From positions 744,001-808,000 of the forward strand of contig NZ_SMLM01000001.1 of the NCBI RefSeq assembly GCF_004682015.1: a DNA stretch of 64,000 bases. Direction: 5' to 3'. The translations under genes were made by a program, and so were the position numbers. A model generated the notes under the pieces. The model was not told where the DNA came from, searched no databases, and saw only the letters and a list, made by a program, of their open reading frames with translations. This stretch comes from Ramlibacter henchirensis (GTDB lineage Bacteria > Pseudomonadota > Gammaproteobacteria > Burkholderiales > Burkholderiaceae_C). Below, piece after piece: positions 49,808 through 59,664 of the stretch; the stretch's first letter is position 1; every line of letters starts with the position of its first letter.

Positions 49808-50791
49808 TTGATCCCGCACTTGCGTTCCCTCGCCCTCGCCGCGGCCGTGTGGCTGCCGCTCCTTTCGGGCGCGGCAGCGGCCCAGACCGCTCCGATCTTC
49901 GTGCTCAATTCGCTCGACGCCACCGTCAGCGTCGTCGACCCGTCCAGCTGGACCGAGGTGCGGCGCCTGCCGACGGGCAAGGAGCCGCACCACCTCTACA
50001 TGACGCCCGACGAGAAGTCGGTCATCGTCGCCAACGCCCTGGCCGACTCGCTCACCTTCATCGATCCGCGCACGGCGGAAATCCAGCGCACGGTGCGCGG
50101 CGTGCTCGACCCGTACCACCTTCGCTTCTCGCCCGACATGAAGTGGATGGTCACGGCCGGCAACCGCCTGAACCACGTCGACGTCTACCGCTGGGACGGC
50201 AAGGAACTGCAGCTGGCCGGCCGCGTCTCGACCGGCAAGACGCCCAGCCACATCTGGATCGACAGCCGCAGCACGGTCGCCTACGTCACCATGCAGGACA
50301 GCGACGAGCTGGTGGCCGTGGACCTCGCCACGCAGGCGTTGAAGTGGCGCATCAAGACCGGCCCGATGCCGGCCGACGTGTTCGGCACGCCCGACGACCG
50401 CATCCTGCTGGTGGGCCTGACCGGCGGCGACAGCGTGGAAGTGATCGACGTCAGCGGCCCGCAGCCGCGAGCCGTGCGGCGCATCCGCACCGGCGAGGGC
50501 GCACACGCGTTCCGCTCCGCCGGCGACGGGCGCCATGTGTACGTCAGCAACCGCGTGGCCAACACCATCAGCAGGATCGACCTGCAGTCCATGCAGGTGG
50601 TCGGCAGCCTGAAGGCGCCCGGCGGTCCCGACTGCATCGAGGTCCTCGCGGGCGGCAGGCTGCTGATGGTGACGTCGCGCTGGGCGCGCAAGCTCACCGT
50701 GATCGACACCGAAGCGGGCAAGGTGGTCCGCACCGTGGCAGTCGGCAAATCTCCCCATGGCGTCTGGACGCTCGATCACGCGCGGCGCTAG
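49808..50791 (+). CDS. secreted seven-bladed beta-propeller (YncE/YVTN-type) protein, TTG start
   Basis: 327 residues. The TTG at 49808 is chosen because AGGAAG lies six bases upstream and it yields a clean signal peptide (LRSLALAAAVWLPLLSGAAAAQ). The mature part consists of propeller repeats with YVTN-like strands: FVLNSLDATVSVVDPSSW, SVIVANALADSLTFIDPRT, HVYVSNRVANTISRIDLQS. No haem or metal motif is visible. It overlaps the deacetylase gene by 35 bases and leads a four-gene operon. Its ligand is unknown. Confidence 0.85.
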   Translation: MIPHLRSLALAAAVWLPLLSGAAAAQTAPIFVLNSLDATVSVVDPSSWTEVRRLPTGKEPHHLYMTPDEKSVIVANALADSLTFIDPRTAEIQRTVRGVLDPYHLRFSPDMKWMVTAGNRLNHVDVYRWDGKELQLAGRVSTGKTPSHIWIDSRSTVAYVTMQDSDELVAVDLATQALKWRIKTGPMPADVFGTPDDRILLVGLTGGDSVEVIDVSGPQPRAVRRIRTGEGAHAFRSAGDGRHVYVSNRVANTISRIDLQSMQVVGSLKAPGGPDCIEVLAGGRLLMVTSRWARKLTVIDTEAGKVVRTVAVGKSPHGVWTLDHARR

Positions 50792-51587
50792 GTTCCGCTG
50801 GGCTTCGGGCCTGCTGGCATTCGCGCTCCTCGCCGGCGCGGCGCCGGTGCAAGCGCAGTCTTGCGACAAGCCTCTGTACCTCACGTTCGACACGGGCCAC
50901 ATGGAAGTGGCGCCGCTGGTGGCCGACGTGCTTCGGCAGCATGGCGTGAAGGCCACCTTCTTCGCCGCCCACGAACCGACCAGGTCGGGCGACGGCAGCC
51001 TGGGCGAGCACTGGTCGGCGTGGTGGAAGGCGCGCGCCGCCGAAGGCCACGAGTTCGCATCGCACACCTGGGACCACGTCTACTGGCGCGCCGACCTGCC
51101 GGGCGAGCCGGCGCGCTTCAAGGTGCGGGCGTCTGCCGGCGAGGAAGCAGGGCGCGACAGGACGTGGACGGCCGCGCAGTACTGCGACGAAATCGCGCGC
51201 GCCGCACGGCGCCTGCAGCAGGTGACGGGCAAACCGCCGCTGCCGTTGTTCCGCGCGCCCGGCGGCAAGACCTCGCCGAAGTTCCTGGCCGCCACACGCG
51301 CCTGCGGATGGGAGCACGTGGGCTGGTCGCCCGCCGGCTTCCTGGGTGACGAGCTTTCGAGCGAATCGGTCTCCAACCGCGAGTTGCTGGACCGGGCCCT
51401 GCGAGACGTGCGCAGCGGCGACATCCTGATGGCCCACCTGGGCATCTGGTCGCGCAAGGATCCGTGGGCGCCCGCCGTCCTGGGGCCGCTGGTGGCGGGC
51501 CTGAAGCAGCGCGGCTTCTGCTTTCGCACGCTGCGGGAGCATCCGCGCTACACGGCCTGGATTGCCGAGCGCGAGGCGAAGAAATGA
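50757..51587 (+). CDS. NodB-type polysaccharide deacetylase family protein
   Basis: 276 residues with a signal peptide (region 14-33, ending PVQAQS) and the NodB homology domain. Motif 1 reads LTFDTGHMEVAP: the first Asp is kept but the usual second, metal-binding Asp (TFDDG) is Thr. Motif 2 ASHTWDHVYW has both His ligands, motif 3 is LFRAPGGKTSP, and the late His is in MAHLGIWSRKDPW. It probably acts on a periplasmic glycan or amide. Its stop overlaps the next ATG by 4 bases. Confidence 0.85.
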   Translation: MASGRSITRGARFRWASGLLAFALLAGAAPVQAQSCDKPLYLTFDTGHMEVAPLVADVLRQHGVKATFFAAHEPTRSGDGSLGEHWSAWWKARAAEGHEFASHTWDHVYWRADLPGEPARFKVRASAGEEAGRDRTWTAAQYCDEIARAARRLQQVTGKPPLPLFRAPGGKTSPKFLAATRACGWEHVGWSPAGFLGDELSSESVSNRELLDRALRDVRSGDILMAHLGIWSRKDPWAPAVLGPLVAGLKQRGFCFRTLREHPRYTAWIAEREAKK

Positions 51588-52540
51588 ACGCACTGCAAGA
51601 AATCTTCGACCTGGCGCAGCAGTGGCTGTTCGAGAAGGCGGCGGAGCCGCTGATGTTCGCGATCGGCCTGGGCCACCTGCTGGAGGACGGCTATGCCGCC
51701 ACGGGCTGGCTGCTGGTGGGCCTCCTGCAGATCGCGGTCATGCTCGCGGTCATCGCTCCGCTGCAACGCTGGCGGCCCGTCGAGGCGGTGACGGACCACA
51801 CCGCGATCCGCACGGATATCGTCTACACGCTCGTGCACCGGCTGGGCCTGTTCCGCCTCGCGCTGTTCTTCACGGTCGAGCCGCTCTTCGACGAGCTGTT
51901 CGGCCGCCTGCGCGCATCCGGCGTGGGCGCTTTCCACCTCGACCACGTCTGGCCCGGCGTCACCGACATCCCGTGGGTCGCGTTCCTGGTCTACCTGGTG
52001 GTCTTCGACTTCGTCGACTACTGGATCCACCGCGGGCAGCACGGCCTGCGCTGGTGGTGGAGCCTGCACGCGCTGCACCACTCGCAGCGGCAGATGACGA
52101 TGTGGAGCGACAACCGGAACCACCTGCTCGACGACCTGCTGAGGGACAGCGTGCTGGTGCTGGTGGCGCAGGCGATCGGCGTCGCGCCCGGCCAGTTCGT
52201 TGCCCTCGTGGCGGTCACGCAGCTCTCCGAGAGCCTGCAGCACGCCAATCTGCGCCTGTCGTTCGGGCGTTTCGGCGAGCGCCTCTGGGTGAGCCCGCGG
52301 TTCCACCGGCTGCACCACAGCATCGGCCTCGGGCACGAGGCGCGCGGGCGCGGCACGCTGGGCGGCCACAACTTCGGCGTGCTGCTGCCCTGGTGGGACA
52401 TGCTGCTGCGCACGGCGAACTTCGAACACCGTTTCGACCCGACGGGCATCCGCGACCAGGTGGAGCAGGGCCGCGATTACGGCCGCGGCTTCTGGTCGCA
52501 GCAGTGGCTCGGCCTCAAGCGGCTGGCGGGGAAGGGCTGA
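51584..52540 (+). CDS. sterol desaturase / fatty acid hydroxylase superfamily membrane protein
   Basis: 318 residues with four or more membrane helices and the eight-histidine di-iron pattern: HRGQH near residue 150, HALHHS near 163, and HRLHHS near 248, plus a further His at 239-265. Such enzymes hydroxylate or desaturate lipids using O2. The product cannot be named; being co-transcribed with a propeller and a glycan deacetylase suggests an envelope lipid. Confidence 0.88.
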   Translation: MNALQEIFDLAQQWLFEKAAEPLMFAIGLGHLLEDGYAATGWLLVGLLQIAVMLAVIAPLQRWRPVEAVTDHTAIRTDIVYTLVHRLGLFRLALFFTVEPLFDELFGRLRASGVGAFHLDHVWPGVTDIPWVAFLVYLVVFDFVDYWIHRGQHGLRWWWSLHALHHSQRQMTMWSDNRNHLLDDLLRDSVLVLVAQAIGVAPGQFVALVAVTQLSESLQHANLRLSFGRFGERLWVSPRFHRLHHSIGLGHEARGRGTLGGHNFGVLLPWWDMLLRTANFEHRFDPTGIRDQVEQGRDYGRGFWSQQWLGLKRLAGKG

Positions 52541-52563
52541 CGCGAGCCCGCTAGCATCGAGGG

Positions 52564-53370
52564 ATGTCTTCAAGCCCGAACTTCGGCCTCGTCATCGTCG
52601 GCGACGAGATCCTCTCCGGCAAGCGCGCCGACAAGCACATGCCCAAGCTGATCGAGCTGCTCGCCGAGCGCGGCCTGCAGCTGGCCTGGGCCGATTACGT
52701 CGGTGATTCGCCCGGGCGGATCACGGCCACCTTGCAGCGCGCCTTCGCTTCCGGCGACGTGGTGTTCTCCTGCGGAGGCATCGGCGCGACGCCGGACGAC
52801 CACACGCGCCAATGCGCCGCGCGCGCGCTCGGTGTCGAACTCCAGTTGCACCCCGAGGCCGAAGTCCTGATCCGAGAGCGCATGCAGGACGTCGCCCGCG
52901 AGCAGGGCGTCCCCTACGAACCCGATCGGGCCGACAACGTGCACCGCCTGAACATGGGCGTGTTCCCCAAGGGCGCGCGCATCATCCCCAATCCCTACAA
53001 CAAGATCCCCGGATTCAGCGTCGGCGACGTGCACTTCGTGCCCGGATTCCCGGTGATGGCCTGGCCGATGATGGAATGGGTGCTGGACCGGCACTACACC
53101 CACCTGTTCCAGCGCGGCGCCTGGGTCGAGAAGTCGGTGATCGTGTTCGGCGCGATGGAGGCGACGCTCACCCCGCTGATGGAGGAGGTCGAGCGCGACC
53201 ACCCCGCGATCAAGGTGTTCAGCCTCCCGAGCGTCGACCACCCCCAGTACGGCCGCCACATCGACCTCGGCGTCAAGGGCGGGCCGGCCGCGGTGGAGCC
53301 CGCCTACGCGCAGTTGCTGGCCGGGCTGCACGCGCTGCGCGCCAAGCTGGGCCCTGAATTGGTGCGATAA
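52564..53370 (+). CDS. MoCF-domain protein (CinA N-terminal-like)
   Basis: 268 residues: the molybdopterin-binding/MoCF fold with LVIVGDEILSGKRADKH, the nucleotide-binding FSCGGIGATPDDHT and NPYNKIPGFSVGDVHFVPGFP (region about 143-163). The C-terminal nicotinamide-nucleotide amidase domain of full CinA is missing. Annotated widely as competence/damage-inducible protein A, though related proteins are ADP-ribose or NMN-acting enzymes; function here unproven. It ends just before the glnA control region. Confidence 0.88.
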   Translation: MSSSPNFGLVIVGDEILSGKRADKHMPKLIELLAERGLQLAWADYVGDSPGRITATLQRAFASGDVVFSCGGIGATPDDHTRQCAARALGVELQLHPEAEVLIRERMQDVAREQGVPYEPDRADNVHRLNMGVFPKGARIIPNPYNKIPGFSVGDVHFVPGFPVMAWPMMEWVLDRHYTHLFQRGAWVEKSVIVFGAMEATLTPLMEEVERDHPAIKVFSLPSVDHPQYGRHIDLGVKGGPAAVEPAYAQLLAGLHALRAKLGPELVR

Positions 53371-53403
53371 CATCCGCGCACCAATCGCGGGCGTCCCGGG
53401 ATC

Positions 53404-53420
53404 TGCACCTTTGTAGTGCA
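53404..53420 (+). promoter_or_regulatory. NtrC-binding site upstream of glnA
   Basis: TGCACCTTTGTAGTGCA is a 17-base dyad (TGCAC-N7-GTGCA) matching the NtrC enhancer consensus, centred about 130 bases before the predicted sigma-54 start. NtrC itself is encoded at 56822-58303. Confidence 0.75.
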
Positions 53421-53514
53421 AAACTCATCCGCCGCCGCCAGCCTTCCGTAGGGAAACTGGCCCCCGTCTCCTCGACAATCGCCCGGCTCCGGGGCTGGGG
53501 CCATGCACCAGCTT

Positions 53515-53530
53515 TGGCACAGAACCTGCA
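53515..53530 (+). promoter_or_regulatory. sigma-54 promoter of glnA
   Basis: TGGCACAGAACCTGCA fits the -24/-12 consensus TGGCACGRNNNTTGCW with GG and GC in the invariant spacing (10 bases between) and one mismatch in the -12 part. It lies 50 bases before the glnA ATG. Confidence 0.85.
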
Positions 53531-53580
53531 TTCCCGAGCCCCGTCCTTTTCCCAACAACCATCCAACCGGAGAAAACCTG

Positions 53581-54999
53581 ATGGCAGCCAAGACCGTCGC
53601 AGACGTCATGAAGATGGTGAAGGAGAACGAAGTCAAGTTCGTCGACTTCCGCTTCACCGACACCCGCGGCAAGGAGCAGCACGTGACCGTGCCCGTCTCC
53701 CATTTCGACGAAGACAAGTTCAGCTCCGGCCATGCTTTCGACGGCTCGTCCATCGCGGGCTGGAAAGGCATCGAAGCCTCCGACATGCTGCTGATGCCGG
53801 ACCCGAACACGGCCAACGTCGACCCGTTCTTCGAAGAGACGACGCTGATCCTCACCTGCGACGTGCTGGAGCCGGGTGACGGCAAGGCCTACGACCGGGA
53901 CCCGCGTTCCATCGCCAAGCGCGCCGAGGCCTACCTCAAGGCCAGCGGCCTGGGCGACACCGCCTTCTTCGGCCCCGAGCCCGAGTTCTTCATCTTCGAC
54001 GACGTGCGCTGGGGCGCGGACGCCAGCGGCTCCTTCGTGGAGATCGACGAATACGAGGCGCCCTGGAACACCGGCAAGAAGATCGAAGGCGGCAACAAGG
54101 GCCACCGTCCCACCACCAAGGGCGGCTACTTCCCCGTGCCGCCGGTCGACAGCACGCAGGACATGCGCGCCGAGATGTCCCTCATCCTCGAATCGCTGGG
54201 CATCCCGGTCGAGGTGTTCCACCATGAGGTGGCCGGCGCCGGCCAGAACGAGATCGGCACCAGGTTCAGCACGCTCGTGCAGCGCGCCGACTGGACGATC
54301 CTGCTGAAGTACGTGGTCCACAACGTGGCCAACGCCTACGGCAAGACCGCCACCTTCATGCCCAAGCCCATCGTCGGCGACAACGGCTCCGGCATGCACG
54401 TGCACCAGTCCGTGTGGAAGGACGGCAAGAACCTGTTCGCCGGCGACGGCTACGCGGGCCTGTCGGACTTCGCGCTGTACTACATCGGCGGCATCATCAA
54501 GCACGCTCGCGCGCTCAACGCCATCACCAACCCCGGCACCAACAGCTACAAGCGCCTGGTGCCCGGCTTCGAAGCGCCCGTCAAGCTGGCCTATTCGGCC
54601 CGCAACCGTTCCGCGTCGATCCGCATCCCGTACGTGGCCAACCCGAAGGGCCGCCGCATCGAGGTGCGCTTCCCGGATCCCACCTGCAACCCGTACCTCG
54701 CCTTCGGCGCCATGCTGATGGCCGGCCTGGACGGCGTGGAGAACAAGATCCATCCGGGCGAGGCCGCCACCAAGGACCTGTACCACCTGCCGCCGGAAGA
54801 GGACGCGAAGATCCCGACCGTGTGCCACAGCCTGGACCAGGCGCTGGAATACCTGGACAACGACCGCGCGTTCCTGACCAAGGGCGGCGTGTTCACGGAC
54901 ACCATGATCGACGCCTATATCGAGCTGAAGATGGCGGAAGTGCAGCGTTTCCGCATGACGACGCACCCGATCGAGTTCGACATGTACTACAGCCTCTAA
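53581..54999 (+). CDS. glnA: glutamine synthetase type I
   Basis: 472 residues; makes glutamine from glutamate, ammonia and ATP as a dodecamer. The beta-Grasp start [16 protein letters not shown], the metal site [30 protein letters not shown], and NRSASIRIP are all present. The adenylylation Tyr (about 401) is kept in [10 protein letters not shown], so GlnE control is expected. Preceded by NtrC and sigma-54 sites and followed by a terminator, then glnL-glnG. Confidence 0.98.
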   Translation: MAAKTVADVMKMVKENEVKFVDFRFTDTRGKEQHVTVPVSHFDEDKFSSGHAFDGSSIAGWKGIEASDMLLMPDPNTANVDPFFEETTLILTCDVLEPGDGKAYDRDPRSIAKRAEAYLKASGLGDTAFFGPEPEFFIFDDVRWGADASGSFVEIDEYEAPWNTGKKIEGGNKGHRPTTKGGYFPVPPVDSTQDMRAEMSLILESLGIPVEVFHHEVAGAGQNEIGTRFSTLVQRADWTILLKYVVHNVANAYGKTATFMPKPIVGDNGSGMHVHQSVWKDGKNLFAGDGYAGLSDFALYYIGGIIKHARALNAITNPGTNSYKRLVPGFEAPVKLAYSARNRSASIRIPYVANPKGRRIEVRFPDPTCNPYLAFGAMLMAGLDGVENKIHPGEAATKDLYHLPPEEDAKIPTVCHSLDQALEYLDNDRAFLTKGGVFTDTMIDAYIELKMAEVQRFRMTTHPIEFDMYYSL

Positions 55000-55040
55000 G
55001 GCGTGACCGGCAGGCTGTATTTCCAGACAGCCTGTTCCGC

Positions 55041-55068
55041 AAAAGCACCGCCCCGGCGGTGCTTTTTT
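55041..55068 (+). terminator. intrinsic terminator of glnA
   Basis: AAAAGCACCGCC-CC-GGCGGTGCTTTT followed by TT, 41 bases after the glnA stop. It separates glnA from the genes behind it. Confidence 0.92.
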
Positions 55069-55098
55069 GCTTTTTCCTTTTCAAATCATGGGTTTGCC

Positions 55099-55126
55099 TT
55101 GCATTCCTGATCAGTTACGCGATACT
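55099..55126 (+). promoter_or_regulatory. putative sigma-70 promoter for the small secreted protein and glnLG
   Basis: TTGCAT (55099-55104) and GATACT (55121-55126) with a 16-base spacer lie between the glnA terminator and the next ATG, giving glnLG a source of transcription independent of the nitrogen promoter. Confidence 0.45.
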
Positions 55127-55166
55127 GGTAGGCCGTCCTGAGCACTCTTGTGCAAGGAGCTTTCCA

Positions 55167-55694
55167 ATGAAAACCGCCGTTTCCCTCTCGCTCGTCCTGC
55201 TGTTGTCGGCTGCCCAGGCGCATGCCCAGGGCACCCGCATCTTCCGGTGCGGCAACACCTACACCAACGACGCCCAGCAGGCCCAGACGCAGGGCTGCAA
55301 GCTCGTCGAGGGCGGCAACGTCACGGTCGTGGAAGGCACCAAGGTCAACGGCGGCGCGGCCATCAAGGTGGCGGCGGTGACGACGCCCGGCGCCTCCGGG
55401 CAGCCCGGCTCCAGGGTCGATTCCGGCGAACAGAAGGCCCGTGATGCCGACGCCCGCCTGATCCTCGAGGCCGAGCTGAAGAAGGCCGAGGCGCGCCAGG
55501 CCGAGCTGCAGAAGGAGTGGAACAACGGCGAACCCGAGAAGCTCGGCCCCGAGCACCGCAACCACCAGAAGTACCTCGACCGGGTCGCCGAGCTGAAGGC
55601 GGCCATCGCGCGCAACGAGACTGACATCGCCGGCATCCGGCGCGAGCTCGGGCGCCTGCCCGGCGCGGCCGCCGCCGCGACCGCGGCCAAGTGA
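55167..55694 (+). CDS. secreted coiled-coil protein between glnA and glnL
   Basis: 175 residues. Signal peptide MKTAVSLSLVLLLSAAQAHA, then TRIFRCGNTYTNDAQQAQ with a short two-Cys segment resembling DUF4124-like openings, a Gly/Val-rich middle, and a C-terminal coiled coil (about 95-160: ILEAELKKAEARQAELQKEW and VAELKAAIARNETDIAGIRR). AAGGAGCTTTCCA provides a good RBS. No family with known function; it interrupts the usual glnA-glnL-glnG order. Confidence 0.8.
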   Translation: MKTAVSLSLVLLLSAAQAHAQGTRIFRCGNTYTNDAQQAQTQGCKLVEGGNVTVVEGTKVNGGAAIKVAAVTTPGASGQPGSRVDSGEQKARDADARLILEAELKKAEARQAELQKEWNNGEPEKLGPEHRNHQKYLDRVAELKAAIARNETDIAGIRRELGRLPGAAAAATAAK

Positions 55695-55725
55695 CGGCTT
55701 GACGGACGGTTTTCGGCAGGCTCCC

Positions 55726-56787
55726 ATGTCGCCGGCACAAGGCCGGTACCAGGCCTTCGACCTGCTCGCTACGCTCGTGGCGGTGGTCTCCACCGACGGC
55801 CGCGTGCTGTTCGCCAACGCGGCGCTCGAAGACGCCCTCGGCAGCTCGCGCCGCACGATCGAAGGCTCGAGCTTTCCCAACTGCTTCACCGAACCGCGGC
55901 TGTTGCGCACGGCGCTGGAAGGCGCGGGCAGCAACGAATTCGCGGCCCTGCGCTACGACGCCTGGCTGAACCGGCACGGAGCCGAGGCGCTGCAGGTGCA
56001 CGTGGTCGTGGCCCAGACCGAGCGTCCCGGCGAGATCGTGGTCGAACTGCTCCCGCTGGAGCAGCAGGCGCGGCAGGAGCGCGAGGAGCGGCTGCTCGAC
56101 CAGGCGCAGGCCAACAAGGAGTTGATCCGCAACCTGGCCCACGAGATCAAGAACCCGCTGGGCGGCATCCGCGGCGCCGCGCAGCTGCTCGAGATGGAGA
56201 TCGAGGGCCGCGACCTCAAGGAATACACGCGCGTCATCATCCACGAGGCCGATCGCCTGCAGACCCTCGTGGACCGGCTGCTCGCGCCGCACCGCCGCCC
56301 GCACGTGGTGGGCGACGTCAACATCCACGAAGTGTGCGAGCGCGTGCGCTCGCTGATCCTGGCCGAATTCCCCAAGGGCCTGAAGGTCGTGCGCGAGTAC
56401 GACACCTCGCTGCCGGAATTCCGCGCCGACCGCGAACAGCTGATCCAGGCGGTGCTGAACATCGCCCACAACGCCTGCCAGGCGCTGTCCGAGCGCATCG
56501 CGGCCGGCGATGCGCAGCTCGTGTTCCGCACCCGCGTCGCCCGCCAGGTCACGTTCGGCAAGCAGCGCTACCGACTGGCACTGGAATTGCATGTCATCGA
56601 CAACGGGCCGGGAGTGCCCCCGTCCATCAAGGACCGCATCTTCTATCCGCTCGTGTCGGGCAGGGAAGGCGGGTCCGGACTGGGGCTGACGCTGGCGCAG
56701 ACCTTCGTTCAGCAGCACCATGGGCTGATCGAATGCGACAGCGTCCCGGGGAGGACGGATTTCAAGATCCTGATCCCGCTGCCATGA
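55726..56787 (+). CDS. glnL: nitrogen regulation sensor kinase NtrB (GlnL)
   Basis: 353 residues without membrane segments. An N-terminal PAS domain (FDLLATLVAVVSTDGRVLFA, residues 11-30) precedes the HisKA dimerisation helix with His139 in NLAHEIKNPLGG and the HATPase domain (N-box NIAHNACQAL, G1 VIDNGPG, G2 GSGLGLTLA). It phosphorylates or dephosphorylates NtrC under PII control. glnG follows about 30 bases later. A TTG nine codons upstream is an alternative start. Confidence 0.96.
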   Translation: MSPAQGRYQAFDLLATLVAVVSTDGRVLFANAALEDALGSSRRTIEGSSFPNCFTEPRLLRTALEGAGSNEFAALRYDAWLNRHGAEALQVHVVVAQTERPGEIVVELLPLEQQARQEREERLLDQAQANKELIRNLAHEIKNPLGGIRGAAQLLEMEIEGRDLKEYTRVIIHEADRLQTLVDRLLAPHRRPHVVGDVNIHEVCERVRSLILAEFPKGLKVVREYDTSLPEFRADREQLIQAVLNIAHNACQALSERIAAGDAQLVFRTRVARQVTFGKQRYRLALELHVIDNGPGVPPSIKDRIFYPLVSGREGGSGLGLTLAQTFVQQHHGLIECDSVPGRTDFKILIPLP

Positions 56788-56821
56788 ATTGATTGCGATG
56801 AACCTGGGTGACCACCACGAC

Positions 56822-58303
<1,482 letters not shown>

Positions 58304-58308
58304 GCGCG

Positions 58309-58396
58309 CGTCATTCCCGCGGAGGCGGGAATCCAGGGCTTCCGCCTTCAGCGCGTCGCGCGCGCAATCTGGATCCTCGCGTTCGCGGGGATGACG
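58309..58396. repeat. palindromic repeat pair with dRS3-like core
   Basis: Two 28-base arms (58309-58336 and 58369-58396) are imperfect inverted copies matching at 22 or more positions. The left arm contains ATTCCC-N8-GGGAAT, the consensus of the dRS3 repeats known from Neisseria. It occupies the whole space between the convergent glnG and xth genes, so it may also end both transcripts. Confidence 0.75.
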
Positions 58397-58399
58397 AAC

Positions 58400-59176
58400 C
58401 TAGAACTCGATCGTCACCGGCGCGTGATCGCTCGGCTGCTTCCACTTGCGCGGCGCGCGATCGATGGCGCATGACTTCACGTGCGCGCGCAGCGCCTCGC
58501 TGACCAGGATGTGATCGATCCTCAGCCCACGGTTCTTCTGGTAGCCCAGCATCCGGTAGTCCCACCAGCTGAAGCTCTTCTCCGGCTGCTCGAAGAGACG
58601 AAAGCCGTCGCACAGCCCCAGCTCCAGCAGCTTGCGGAAATGCTCGCGCTCTTCCTTCGTGTGATGGATCGTGTCGCGCAGGCCGTCCGGGTCGTACGAG
58701 TCCCGGTCCTCCGGCGCGATGTTGAAATCGCCCAGCAGCACCAGCCGCTCATGCCGCCGCAGCTCGTCGCACAGGTAGGCGTTGAGCCCGCCCAGCCAGT
58801 TCATCTTGTAGGCGAACTTCTCCGTGCCGGGCGCCTGCCCGTTGACGAAGTAGCCGTTGACGACACGCAGCTCGCCCTGCGGCCCATCGATCGTCGCGGC
58901 GATCACGCGCGAATGTTCGTCGGCGAAGCCGGCGATGTTCTTCGCGACGTCACGCACCGGCGTGCGGCTGAGGATGGCGACGCCGTTGTACGTCTTCTGC
59001 CCGAACACGGCGCAGTGCGTGTAGCCCGCGGCATGCAGCTCGAGGAGCGGAAACTTGTCTTCCGTGAGCTTCAGTTCCTGCAGGCACAGCACGTCGACCG
59101 GGTTCGCGGCCACCCAATCCAGCATGTGCTGCAGCCGCGCCGCGAGCGAGTTGATGTTCCAGGTGGTGATCTTCAT
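58400..59176 (-). CDS. xth: exodeoxyribonuclease III (Xth-family AP endonuclease)
   Basis: 258 residues of the endonuclease/exonuclease/phosphatase fold. Catalytic signatures: TTWNINSLAARL, LQELKLTEDKF (metal Glu), YFVNGQAPGTEKFAYK, GDFNIAPEDRDSYDP and the C-terminal SDHAPVTIEF His-Asp pair. It cuts at abasic sites in base excision repair. Its ATG overlaps the folA stop (ATGA), making thyA-folA-xth one compact operon. Confidence 0.95.
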   Translation of the reverse strand: MKITTWNINSLAARLQHMLDWVAANPVDVLCLQELKLTEDKFPLLELHAAGYTHCAVFGQKTYNGVAILSRTPVRDVAKNIAGFADEHSRVIAATIDGPQGELRVVNGYFVNGQAPGTEKFAYKMNWLGGLNAYLCDELRRHERLVLLGDFNIAPEDRDSYDPDGLRDTIHHTKEEREHFRKLLELGLCDGFRLFEQPEKSFSWWDYRMLGYQKNRGLRIDHILVSEALRAHVKSCAIDRAPRKWKQPSDHAPVTIEF

Positions 59177-59664
59177 GCGCGCCGGCGAAGGTAGGTGATG
59201 AAGCTGTAGCGCTGCCCCGCGGCCGAGACGTGGTCTTGCCGCGTGGCTTCGGCCCAGTCCCGTCCGAGCTCGGGCGCGTAGGCGTCGCCTTCGAAGTCGC
59301 CGTCCACCAGCGTGACCTCGACCCGCTGCGCTATCGGCAGCGCCAGCCGGTAGATCTCGGCGCCGCCCGTGACCCACACCTGCGCCTCATTCGCGCAGAG
59401 TGCGATCGCCTGCTCCAGCGACTCGGCCCGCTCGGCACCCGGCGCGCTCCATCGCGGCTGGCGCGTGATCACGATGTTGCGGCGCCCCGGCAGGGGCCGG
59501 AACCTGGGCGGCAGCGAATCCCAGGTCTTGCGGCCCATGAGGACCGGGCAGCCCATCGTCACTGCCTTGAAGTGCGCCATGTCCTCGGGCAGCCGCCAGG
59601 GCAGCTGGTTGTCCTTGCCGATCACGCCGTTGCGTGAACGGGCGTAGATCAGGCCCAGTTCCAT
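59173..59664 (-). CDS. folA: dihydrofolate reductase
   Basis: 163 residues. [29 protein letters not shown] with the substrate-binding Asp, VLMGRKTWDSLP, and WVTGGAEIYRLALP are diagnostic. It regenerates tetrahydrofolate from the dihydrofolate released by ThyA. The start overlaps the thyA stop (TGATG) and the stop overlaps the xth start. Confidence 0.96.
   Translation of the reverse strand: MELGLIYARSRNGVIGKDNQLPWRLPEDMAHFKAVTMGCPVLMGRKTWDSLPPRFRPLPGRRNIVITRQPRWSAPGAERAESLEQAIALCANEAQVWVTGGAEIYRLALPIAQRVEVTLVDGDFEGDAYAPELGRDWAEATRQDHVSAAGQRYSFITYLRRRA

Noticed and set aside
53359..53384. TTGGTGCG / CGCACCAA inverted repeat considered as a second NtrC site
   Set aside because: Half-sites point outward compared with the TGCAC...GTGCA consensus and the spacing differs; it also overlaps a stop codon.
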